DNA of 64,000 nucleotides from Moritella viscosa (GTDB lineage: Bacteria > Pseudomonadota > Gammaproteobacteria > Enterobacterales > Moritellaceae), in the NCBI GenBank assembly GCA_000953735.1, contig LN554852.1, positions 744,001 through 808,000 on the forward strand. Direction: 5' to 3'. The position numbers and the translations under genes were made by a program. How positions within the stretch are numbered: the stretch's first letter is position 1; each line of letters opens with the position of its first letter. The notes beneath the pieces are model-generated. The model was not told where the DNA came from, searched no databases, and saw only the letters and a program-made list of their open reading frames with translations. This document shows, piece by piece, positions 57,154 through 64,000 of this stretch.

Positions 57154-57957
57154 TTATTTAGCTAGAGATTCAGTCAGGTTAGGACGGATCTTAGCAAGCA
57201 TATCTTTAAGTACGCGTGGTGATGCAGCAACTGAGTTACCAGATTTGAAGAAATCATGGCCGCCAGCGAAATCAGTTACGATTGCGCCTGATTCAGTAGC
57301 AATTAAGTTACCTGCTGCAGTTTCCCAAGGTTTTTGACCCATGCTCCATAAACCGTCGATACGACCAGCTGCTAGGTAAGCAAGGTTAAGTGCTGGGCAA
57401 CCAGCTGCACGGATATCAGAACATTCAGAGAATAATGCACCAAAGATGTTTAGGTAAGTTTCTTGCTGGTGCTTCATGTTGTGTGGGAAGCTAGTAGCAA
57501 GAACAGTGCCTGATAAATCTTTAGCTGAGCCTGCACGTAAACGGTAACCGTTTAATTGTGCGCCTTTACCACGACAAGCTGAGAAGATTTCATCACCGAT
57601 AGCATCAAAGATAACAGCAACTTCAGCTTTACCTTTAACGTGTAAAGCGATAGATACTGCGAAATGTGGAATACCTTTAACAAAGTTAGTTGTACCGTTT
57701 AGTGGGTCAATGATCCACTGGTAGTCTGTATCTGTACCAGTTGTAGCACCGCTTTCTTTTGCGATGATAGTATGCTCTGGGTAGGCTTTTTTAATTGTAG
57801 CGATAATAGCTGCTTCAGCTTCTTTGTCTACGTTAGTCACAAAATCATTTGTGCCTTTTTGCTCTACTTTAGTCTTGCTTGGATCACCATAAGCTTTTAC
57901 GATTATGTTACCTGCGTCACGCGCAGCACGGATCGCGATTGTTAGCATCGGATGCAT
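57154..57957 (-). CDS. suhB: Inositol-1-monophosphatase SuhB
   Basis: This 267-aa Mg2+-dependent phosphatase has the metal motif as WIIDPLNGTTNFVKGIPHFAVSIA near residue 86, and the second Asp in the segment GRIDGLWSMGQKPWETAAG near residue 207. The motif usually reads D-x-D-G-T; here it is DPLNGT as in E. coli SuhB. In E. coli it also binds NusA at rRNA antitermination. suhB is normally next to trmJ-iscR; here a lipase pair lies between. Confidence 0.95.
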   Translation of the reverse strand: MHPMLTIAIRAARDAGNIIVKAYGDPSKTKVEQKGTNDFVTNVDKEAEAAIIATIKKAYPEHTIIAKESGATTGTDTDYQWIIDPLNGTTNFVKGIPHFAVSIALHVKGKAEVAVIFDAIGDEIFSACRGKGAQLNGYRLRAGSAKDLSGTVLATSFPHNMKHQQETYLNIFGALFSECSDIRAAGCPALNLAYLAAGRIDGLWSMGQKPWETAAGNLIATESGAIVTDFAGGHDFFKSGNSVAASPRVLKDMLAKIRPNLTESLAK

Positions 57958-58101
57958 ACTATTACCACCAAATTTTTGAAAGAACGGGATTTAGGGCGCG
58001 GAGTATACCAACTTTATTAAAATGTTCAAAATTTATTTTATCTTATTTTAAATGCGCTAGGACTAAGTGTCGAAGCGTATATCCATACACCTTAGTTTCA
58101 T

Positions 58102-58145
58102 ATAATGCCAGACGATAAAAATCGTGATGAGATAGGTGGCATTAT
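58102..58145. terminator. Nested hairpin after the lipase chaperone gene
   Basis: ATAATGCCA (58102-58110) pairs with TGGCATTAT (58137-58145), and inside it ACGAT (58112-58116) pairs with ATCGT (58121-58125). It lies three bases after the stop of the chaperone on the minus strand and may end the lipase transcript. Confidence 0.5.
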
Positions 58146-58148
58146 GGA

Positions 58149-59129
58149 TTATAGATCATCTATATATTCAAGGGACTTAATGCGCTTTTGCTCTGAGTGA
58201 GAAAAGAATGAGTCTCTTAGAGCGCTTATGTGAATGTCCTTATTTAGATTATTAGAATCGCTTAGGATATCTCTTCGCTGGCCTAGATAGGCGTTTATTT
58301 TGTTATCTAGTTCAGCTTCTTGATGTTCAAGCTCTGTCATCCTTACTGCGACTTCTGGTCCTCCCAATGCTTCATAAGCAAGGTACCGCTGCTGTTCATC
58401 GTCATAGTTTGCAATTTTATTTAGTTCAGTACTAACAAGGCCACTTTTATAAACACGACTAATTTCTTCTGGGAAGTTAGATAACTCTTCTATAAATAGG
58501 TAGTTATATTCTTCTTGAGATGTTGAAATCGATTTTAAATATAGTTTTTTGATGGTTACTTGCCGATGTAAGTTTTCATTATTAAAGAGTAATTTCTGCT
58601 CTTCAGCATTAAATAGGACTAATTGTCTATCTTTTAACTCACTATCAAGGCGTTCCAAGTTATCCATATTCGGAGTTTGATCCACTTCTACCGAGAGTAA
58701 AGATTGTTTATATAACAGAAAACGTTCGAATAAATCATAGTCTGCTGTGCTATATTTACTTGGATTATCAGTGATAAATTGTTTGACGTTCGCTTTTAAT
58801 TGTTCAATATCCATTTCAGTTTCATTAAAACCAGATAGAAAATAGTCAAACATATCTCGTAATGATGTTTGATCAACCTCTGTGTCTTGCTGGGATTGCG
58901 ATTGGAGCCGTGAGCTATCGACGCTGGTTGTTAATGGAATTATATCTTCATCTTTGACAATTACCTCTGTCTCTACCCCTGTTTTATTTTTTTTTAGCAT
59001 CGTACTAGAGAGAGAGAGTGGCTGAATTGCCTTTACTGCCTGCTTATTCATTGGTTTATTAGCTGATGTTATATAGGCTACACTAGTAGCTACTGCGATA
59101 ATTGTGATTACTAGTGTAGCTTTTTTCAT
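58149..59129 (-). CDS. lifO: Lipase-specific foldase (lipase chaperone)
   Basis: This 326-aa membrane-anchored foldase helps the secreted lipase fold in the periplasm. It has an N-terminal span (TLVITIIAVATSVAYITSA). The family motif Rx1x2FDYxLSxxxE is seen as LRDMFDYFLSGFNETE near residue 90. A long helical domain with RYLAYEALGGPEVAVRM follows. It starts 2 bases after the lipase stop, so the two are one operon. Confidence 0.9.
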   Translation of the reverse strand: MKKATLVITIIAVATSVAYITSANKPMNKQAVKAIQPLSLSSTMLKKNKTGVETEVIVKDEDIIPLTTSVDSSRLQSQSQQDTEVDQTSLRDMFDYFLSGFNETEMDIEQLKANVKQFITDNPSKYSTADYDLFERFLLYKQSLLSVEVDQTPNMDNLERLDSELKDRQLVLFNAEEQKLLFNNENLHRQVTIKKLYLKSISTSQEEYNYLFIEELSNFPEEISRVYKSGLVSTELNKIANYDDEQQRYLAYEALGGPEVAVRMTELEHQEAELDNKINAYLGQRRDILSDSNNLNKDIHISALRDSFFSHSEQKRIKSLEYIDDL

Positions 59130-59131
59130 TA

Positions 59132-60076
59132 TTATAAACCTTGTCGTTTTAAGCGGTTAGCATGTTGACGGTAAAGACTTGGAACTGATAGGAATAATGC
59201 TGTATGTCCTAGTACCTGATTGATTTCATCAACATGATTCATTCGATAGACTCCAATCACTTTACCTAAGTGGGTGCTACAAACACTGACCATACCATCA
59301 TTCTTTTCACCATTAAATGCGAGTAAGCTGACTGCTTTTAGAGGTAAATCAACAAGTGCATCTTTAGGGCTAGTTATCAGTCTATTACCTGTCCAAGAGT
59401 AATAGTATACTTTGTTCAGTACACCATTAACTGTACTTGTTACTACAGGTTCTCCTTCACCACATGCTGTTGTTGGCACACCTTCTGGATATTTTTCATT
59501 AAATTCAAGTGATTTATATGTAGTTAATGCTTTTAAAGCGCCAACAGGATCAACTGGCAGTTCTGAACCACCGGATAAGAATTGCGCTATCTGTGATACG
59601 AAGCCGATAATAGCTGTACCAGCAGTATTAACTAATGTCCCATCTGGAGCTACGCTGTAGAATAAATCTGCGAATTTAGACCCCTTATTTACACCACCAA
59701 TGCTTGTTACTGAAGCAACGAGTTCTGGAGCTACCGACGCCACATAACGGGCTGTGGGTCCACCATGACTATGTCCAATAAGGTTAACTTTACTCGCCCC
59801 ACTCTTAGCTAAAAATGCTTTGACTTGTTTTAAAAGTTGCTCACCTCGGATTTCGGTTGTGTTACTTGTAGATACTTGTGGAGTAAAAACGGTTGCACCA
59901 TCTTTTCTTAATGTTTGGGATATTTTGTAGAAATAGTCAAGACCTCGAATATTATCAAACCCCAAAAAACCATGTACGAGTACAATTGGATATTTAGTTT
60001 CAGTATAATTTGCAGCATTTGCATAATTGAGAAATGTTGTCGATAACATTATTGCGATCATCATTAATCGTTTCAT
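59132..60076 (-). CDS. Secreted triacylglycerol lipase (family I, foldase-dependent)
   Basis: This 314-aa protein has a signal peptide (TTFLNYANA-ANY). The alpha/beta hydrolase fold has the N-terminal PIVLVHGFLGFDNIRGLDYF and the nucleophile GHSHGGPTARYVAS (Ser near residue 99). NDGMVSVCSTHLG carries the Asp and VDEINQV the following region with the His. It matches the Pseudomonas/Burkholderia I.1-I.2 lipases that need a Lif chaperone, encoded just downstream. AAGGA lies before ATG 60076. Confidence 0.93.
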   Translation of the reverse strand: MKRLMMIAIMLSTTFLNYANAANYTETKYPIVLVHGFLGFDNIRGLDYFYKISQTLRKDGATVFTPQVSTSNTTEIRGEQLLKQVKAFLAKSGASKVNLIGHSHGGPTARYVASVAPELVASVTSIGGVNKGSKFADLFYSVAPDGTLVNTAGTAIIGFVSQIAQFLSGGSELPVDPVGALKALTTYKSLEFNEKYPEGVPTTACGEGEPVVTSTVNGVLNKVYYYSWTGNRLITSPKDALVDLPLKAVSLLAFNGEKNDGMVSVCSTHLGKVIGVYRMNHVDEINQVLGHTALFLSVPSLYRQHANRLKRQGL

Positions 60077-60371
60077 TTTTCCATCCTTAGGTTAACTTTA
60101 GTTATATGAAATCGTTGGAGTTTATTATTACGGGACAGTGTGTCGTATTCAATAAGGGTTATGTAAAAAAGAGATGTAAGTCAAAGTAAAAGTAAAAATA
60201 GATGAGAATAAGCAGAAGAGGTATTGGTATTGAAACAAGATATACCTTGTTTACTGTGATAGAATCCGCGACCAGTAAATTAACAACTCCAGTAATAGTC
60301 TAACCATTATTTTAAACTCGTCGTTTAAATGGCCTTTTTCTATTATGTGTCTTTTTAGGTATTCATTAATT

Positions 60372-61088
60372 ATGTTAGCAAACGTAAAAGTTGTATTAGT
60401 CGGTACATCTCATCCTGGTAATATTGGTTCAGCTGCTCGTGCAATGAAAACAATGGGCTTCACGCAATTGGTTTTAGTTGCACCTTTATGTGAGATTGAT
60501 GAAAAATCAGTAGCCTTAGCTGCAGGTGCCGCAGATGTATTAGAAAATGCAATCATCGTCGATACCTTAGAAGAAGCAGTAACAGACTGTGGCCTTGTTA
60601 TTGGTACAAGTGCGCGTTCACGTACGCTGCAATGGCCAATGCTTGATTCGCGTGAAGCGGGTTTAAAGCTAATTGAAGAAGTGCCTAATTACCCTGTTGC
60701 ATTGGTGTTTGGTCGTGAGCGTATTGGTTTGACCAATGATGAGCTACAAAAATGTACTTATCATGTGTGTGTTTCTGCAAACCCTGAATATAGCTCATTA
60801 AATTTAGCCATGGCCGTACAGATTTTAACGTACGAAACACGTATGGCATACCTTGCTACTAATACGTATCCAGAACAAGATAATCCGTATCCAAAGCAAG
60901 CGGAACTGGAAATGTTCCATACTCATCTTGAAGAAACATTATGGGATACTGGTTTTATTAACAAAGCTCACCCTGGAATTGTAATGAATCGTTTACGTCG
61001 ATTGTTTACACGCGCTCGCCCTGAAGCGGTTGAGTTAAATATTTTACGTGGTGCATTAGTATCTATTCAGCGTAATTTGAAAAAATAG
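60372..61088 (+). CDS. trmJ: tRNA (cytidine/uridine-2'-O-)-methyltransferase TrmJ
   Basis: This 238-aa SPOUT methyltransferase modifies position 32 of tRNA. It begins [26 protein letters not shown] and contains [18 protein letters not shown] and [14 protein letters not shown], the knot residues. I chose ATG 60372 to match E. coli TrmJ; ATG 60345 is nine codons longer. trmJ stands before iscR as usual in this group. Confidence 0.95.
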   Translation: MLANVKVVLVGTSHPGNIGSAARAMKTMGFTQLVLVAPLCEIDEKSVALAAGAADVLENAIIVDTLEEAVTDCGLVIGTSARSRTLQWPMLDSREAGLKLIEEVPNYPVALVFGRERIGLTNDELQKCTYHVCVSANPEYSSLNLAMAVQILTYETRMAYLATNTYPEQDNPYPKQAELEMFHTHLEETLWDTGFINKAHPGIVMNRLRRLFTRARPEAVELNILRGALVSIQRNLKK

Positions 61089-61113
61089 CTAACCACTACC
61101 TAACCCTAAAGTA

Positions 61114-61138
61114 ATACCTGAGTGAATTGGTCAGGTAT
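61114..61138. promoter_or_regulatory. IscR type 1 site (first copy)
   Basis: ATACCTGAGTGAATTGGTCAGGTAT in the region 61114-61138 is a 25-base near-palindrome that matches the ATASYYGACTR...YAGTCRRSTAT type bound by [2Fe-2S]-IscR. The key ends ATACC and GGTAT are both present. Confidence 0.85.
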
Positions 61139-61163
61139 ATACTTGACCAATTAAGTCGGGTAT
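61139..61163. promoter_or_regulatory. IscR type 1 site (second copy) overlapping the isc -35
   Basis: The next 25 bases again start ATACTTGACC and end GTCGGGTAT, directly abutting the first site. TTGACC (61144-61149) is a good -35, so IscR bound here would block RNA polymerase. The iscR start lies 38 bases downstream. Confidence 0.85.
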
Positions 61164-61200
61164 GTAACCATAACCCTAAATAACAGTTTTAGAGGTTGCT

Positions 61201-61674
61201 ATGCGATTGACATCGAAGGGGCGTTACGCAGTTACAGCTATGATTGATCTTGCATTGCACGCAGAACTTAAACCTGTACCACTGGCTGAAATATCCGAAC
61301 GACAAAGTATTTCATTGTCGTATTTGGAACAGTTGTTTTCTCGACTACGTCGAAAGAAACTGGTAGCAAGTGCGAGAGGACCTGGTGGTGGCTATAAGTT
61401 AGGCATGTTACCTGGGCTTATTTCTGTTGGCATGATCATTGACGCAGTTGATGAAAATGTAAAAGCGACTAAGTGTGATTCTGCAGGTGGTTGTAATGAT
61501 GGGAAACGCTGTTTAACGCATTCACTTTGGGATGATTTAAGTGAACGGATTAGTGATTTTCTTGATAACATATCACTTGCTGATTTGATGGCAAATAATG
61601 AGATAAAGCAGATTGTCAACGAACAAGATCATGATCGTCAAATGTTAAATAAAATTGATGTAAATATTCTTTGA
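61201..61674 (+). CDS. iscR: Fe-S cluster regulator IscR
   Basis: This 157-aa Rrf2-family repressor senses Fe-S status. The cluster cysteines are Cys-x5-Cys-x5-Cys in [16 protein letters not shown] near residue 93. The winged helix is [21 protein letters not shown] and the wing [11 protein letters not shown]. It autoregulates its operon through the two sites just upstream, and is followed by iscS, iscU, iscA, hscB. Confidence 0.97.
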   Translation: MRLTSKGRYAVTAMIDLALHAELKPVPLAEISERQSISLSYLEQLFSRLRRKKLVASARGPGGGYKLGMLPGLISVGMIIDAVDENVKATKCDSAGGCNDGKRCLTHSLWDDLSERISDFLDNISLADLMANNEIKQIVNEQDHDRQMLNKIDVNIL

Positions 61675-61762
61675 TAATTGTTTAATAAAAACATAATAGA
61701 ATTATAATTATAAGTATGAACACTGTTAGCGGTTTAACCGTGTTGTATGGAGCAATGACTAG

Positions 61763-62977
61763 ATGAAAAAACCTATTTATTTGGATTATTCAGCCACTAC
61801 GCCTGTAGATCCACGTGTAGCAGAAAAAATGATGCAATGCTTAACTATGGACGGCATTTTTGGTAACCCTGCGTCTCGTTCACATCGTTTCGGCTGGCAA
61901 GCTGAAGAAGCGGTAGACATTGCTCGTAACCAAATTGCAGATTTAGTAAATGCAGATCCACGTGAAGTTGTTATCACATCGGGTGCCACTGAATCAAACA
62001 ATCTTGCTATTAAAGGTGCTGCGCATTTTTATAAGAAGAAAGGCAAGCATATCATTACAAGTAAAATCGAGCATAAAGCTGTGCTTGATACTTGTCGCCA
62101 ACTTGAGCGTGAAGGATACGAAGTTACTTATTTAGACCCGACTTCTGAAGGTCTAATTACGGTTGAAACCCTTGAAGCTGCAATTCGTGAAGATACAATC
62201 ATTGTTAGTATCATGCACGTGAATAACGAAATCGGTGCGATTAATGATATCGCTGCATTGGGTGAACTTTGTCGCGCTAAGAAAGTCTTATTCCATGTAG
62301 ATGCTGCGCAAAGTGCGGGCAAATTACCAATCGATTTCTCTGAGTTAAAAGTCGATATGTTATCGGTATCGGCACATAAAATTTATGGCCCTAAAGGTAT
62401 TGGTGCATTGTACGTTCAACGTAAACCTCGTATCCGTCTAGAAGCACAAATGCACGGTGGCGGCCATGAACGTGGTATGCGTAGTGGTACATTACCAACT
62501 CACCAAATTGTGGGTATGGGTGAAGCTTTCCGCATTGCTAAAGAAGAAATGCAAAAAGATAATGACCATGCTGAAGCATTACGTAAACGTTTCTGGGCAG
62601 GTATCGCTGGTATCGAAGAAGTATATCTAAATGGTCATGCTGAACAACGTATCGTAAGTAATTTGAACGTAAGCTTCAACTTTGTTGAAGGTGAGTCATT
62701 GATGATGGCACTGAAAGATCTCGCGGTTTCTTCAGGCTCAGCTTGTACATCTGCAAGTTTAGAACCGTCTTATGTACTACGTGCATTAGGTCTAAACGAT
62801 GAAATGGCGCACAGCTCAATTCGTTTCTCATTCGGTCGTTTTACGACTGAAGAAGAAGTAGATTATGCAACTAGCATCATTGAAGAAAACATCAGTAAAC
62901 TTCGTGAAATGTCACCTCTATGGGAGATGTTTAAAGATGGTATCGATTTAAGTACTATCGAGTGGGATCACCACTAA
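61763..62977 (+). CDS. iscS: Cysteine desulfurase IscS
   Basis: This 404-aa PLP enzyme removes sulfur from cysteine for Fe-S and tRNA thiolation. The PLP lysine lies in [17 protein letters not shown] and the catalytic Cys in [20 protein letters not shown] (near residue 328). Length matches E. coli IscS. Second gene of the isc operon. Confidence 0.98.
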   Translation: MKKPIYLDYSATTPVDPRVAEKMMQCLTMDGIFGNPASRSHRFGWQAEEAVDIARNQIADLVNADPREVVITSGATESNNLAIKGAAHFYKKKGKHIITSKIEHKAVLDTCRQLEREGYEVTYLDPTSEGLITVETLEAAIREDTIIVSIMHVNNEIGAINDIAALGELCRAKKVLFHVDAAQSAGKLPIDFSELKVDMLSVSAHKIYGPKGIGALYVQRKPRIRLEAQMHGGGHERGMRSGTLPTHQIVGMGEAFRIAKEEMQKDNDHAEALRKRFWAGIAGIEEVYLNGHAEQRIVSNLNVSFNFVEGESLMMALKDLAVSSGSACTSASLEPSYVLRALGLNDEMAHSSIRFSFGRFTTEEEVDYATSIIEENISKLREMSPLWEMFKDGIDLSTIEWDHH

Positions 62978-63029
62978 TTGTTCACCCTTGTTTCACGAAG
63001 ATTTATATTTAGTTTGAAGGAGTTATATC

Positions 63030-63413
63030 ATGGCTTATAGCGAAAAAGTAATCGACCATTATGAAAACCCACGTAACGTAGGTTCATTTGATAAAAATGA
63101 CCCATCTATCGCAACTGGTATGGTAGGCGCACCAGCGTGTGGCGACGTAATGAAATTACAACTTAAAATTAGTGATGACGGCATTATCGAAGATGCAAAA
63201 TTTAAAACTTATGGTTGTGGTTCAGCGATCGCATCAAGCTCACTTGTTACCGAATGGGTAAAAGGCAAGAGTATTGAGCAAGCTGGCGAAATCACCAATA
63301 TGACTATTGCTGAAGAGTTAGAGTTACCACCAGTGAAAATTCACTGTTCAATTCTTGCTGAAGATGCAATTAAAGCTGCAATTGATGATTACAAAAAGAA
63401 AAAAGTGTCTTAG
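63030..63413 (+). CDS. iscU: Iron-sulfur scaffold IscU
   Basis: This 127-aa scaffold builds [2Fe-2S] clusters. The three Cys and the Asp are in GAPACGDVMKL, KTYGCGSAIASSSL and LPPVKIHCSILAEDA; the LPPVK loop is the HscA-binding site. AAGGAG precedes the ATG. Confidence 0.98.
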   Translation: MAYSEKVIDHYENPRNVGSFDKNDPSIATGMVGAPACGDVMKLQLKISDDGIIEDAKFKTYGCGSAIASSSLVTEWVKGKSIEQAGEITNMTIAEELELPPVKIHCSILAEDAIKAAIDDYKKKKVS

Positions 63414-63422
63414 GAGCTAAAT

Positions 63423-63746
63423 ATGGCAGTTACCTTATCAGACTCTGCTGCAGCGCGTGTTGCTAGCTACCTTGATAAACGTGGTAAAGGTGCTGGTTTA
63501 CGCCTAGGTGTGAAAACATCTGGCTGCTCTGGTCTGGCTTATGTTCTTGAGTTTGTTGACGCTATTGACGAGAACGATGAAGTTTTTGTTGAAAAAGGCG
63601 TTACCGTTATCGTGGATAAAAAAAGCCTCGTATATCTTGATGGGATCGAATTAGATTTTGTTAAAGAAGGCCTTAATGAAGGGTTTGAATTTAACAATCC
63701 GAACCTGAAAGGCGAATGCGGCTGCGGTGAAAGCTTCAGCGTGTAA
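63423..63746 (+). CDS. iscA: Iron-sulfur assembly protein IscA
   Basis: This 107-aa A-type carrier has the three cysteines in [14 protein letters not shown] and GECGCGESF. It transfers clusters to target proteins. It starts nine bases after iscU and is followed by a terminator-like hairpin before hscB. Confidence 0.97.
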   Translation: MAVTLSDSAAARVASYLDKRGKGAGLRLGVKTSGCSGLAYVLEFVDAIDENDEVFVEKGVTVIVDKKSLVYLDGIELDFVKEGLNEGFEFNNPNLKGECGCGESFSV

Positions 63747-63755
63747 TATTGATAC

Positions 63756-63780
63756 ACCCAAATAACCTCGTTATTTGGGT
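63756..63780 (+). terminator. Internal hairpin between iscA and hscB
   Basis: Perfect 10-bp arms ACCCAAATAA (63756-63765) and TTATTTGGGT (63771-63780) with a 5-base loop, followed by TTTGTTTATTT. It may be a partial terminator that reduces hscB-hscA-fdx expression relative to iscSUA. Confidence 0.8.
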
Positions 63781-63815
63781 TTTGTTTATTTAATCTATCC
63801 ATTAAAGGTCGTCAG

Positions 63816-64000
63816 ATGAACCATTTTGAGTTGTTTGGTTTACCCGTTAATTTTGAACTAGATAGTGCCAGTTTAGCAACAACATATCGAGATTTACAGC
63901 GCACACTACACCCAGATAATTTTGCTAGCAGTAGTGAACGTGAGCATTTATTCGCTGTACAAAAATCTTCACAAGTTAACGATGCTTATTCCATTCTTAA
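63816..64000 (+). CDS. hscB: Co-chaperone HscB (5' part)
   Basis: The gene starts at ATG 63816 and runs past the window. The visible 61 residues begin MNHFELFGLPVNFELDSASL and carry the J-domain HPD in TLHPDNFASSS. HscB brings IscU to the chaperone HscA. Confidence 0.95.
   Translation, partial: MNHFELFGLPVNFELDSASLATTYRDLQRTLHPDNFASSSEREHLFAVQKSSQVNDAYSIL

Overview
The window reads as a contiguous chromosomal segment of an AT-leaning, cold-water-type marine gammaproteobacterium. Gene content and order (iscRSUA-hscB, rlmN-pilW-rodZ-ispG-hisS-yfgM-bamB-der, gloB/methyltransferase/dnaQ) and the protein wording suggest a Moritella-like or neighbouring Alteromonadales/Vibrionales genome. The genus is an inference from memory of families, not from a search. 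I found no rRNA, tRNA, CRISPR, phage or insertion-sequence signal.

Region 1 (1-12174) is an iron-acquisition cluster on the + strand: the end of one NRPS (A-T, serine code), a second NRPS (C-A-T-E-TE) broken by a one-base frameshift at about 4343, a TonB-dependent siderophore receptor preceded by a perfect 17-bp Fur-box palindrome, a hydroxamate N-acyltransferase, a PvdA-type ornithine N5-monooxygenase, and an FhuF-type ferric-siderophore reductase. Together these predict a peptide hydroxamate ending in Ser followed by acetyl-hydroxyornithine, the arrangement of amphibactin-like marine siderophores.

Region 2 (12218-34712) is mostly single genes and short operons: an FAD oxidoreductase, a LysE-family exporter, an orphan 396-aa protein, an NSS transporter, an SRPBCC protein, an NsrR-like regulator lacking the Fe-S cysteines, a nucleotide-processing-fold-like orphan, a membrane-anchored glutamate-synthase-like protein, a Nudix hydrolase, a trpR-mtr operon, a lipoprotein EEP hydrolase, a thioesterase, an esterase, a phasin-like protein, a divergent MetF-like protein, nfo, ung, a hemerythrin protein, an AGCS symporter, a periplasmic chalcone-isomerase-like protein and mltD. 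Convergent pairs are separated by strong bidirectional hairpins.

Region 3 (34807-48448) is core genome: gloB, a methyltransferase, dnaQ, a TIGR03503-like membrane protein, ndk, then the conserved run rlmN, pilW, rodZ, ispG, hisS, yfgM, bamB and der, which links rRNA/tRNA modification, cell shape, isoprenoids, translation, outer-membrane assembly and ribosome biogenesis.

Region 4 (48724-60076) is accessory: a flavodoxin with a direct-repeat leader, msrC, a DTW-domain protein, an AraC regulator divergent from fadH, two small conserved proteins, a patatin, a lipoprotein hydrolase, suhB, and a secreted lipase with its dedicated foldase inserted between suhB and trmJ.

Region 5 (60372-64000) is trmJ followed by the Isc iron-sulfur operon. 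It is preceded by two directly abutting IscR type 1 sites and runs off the window inside hscB.
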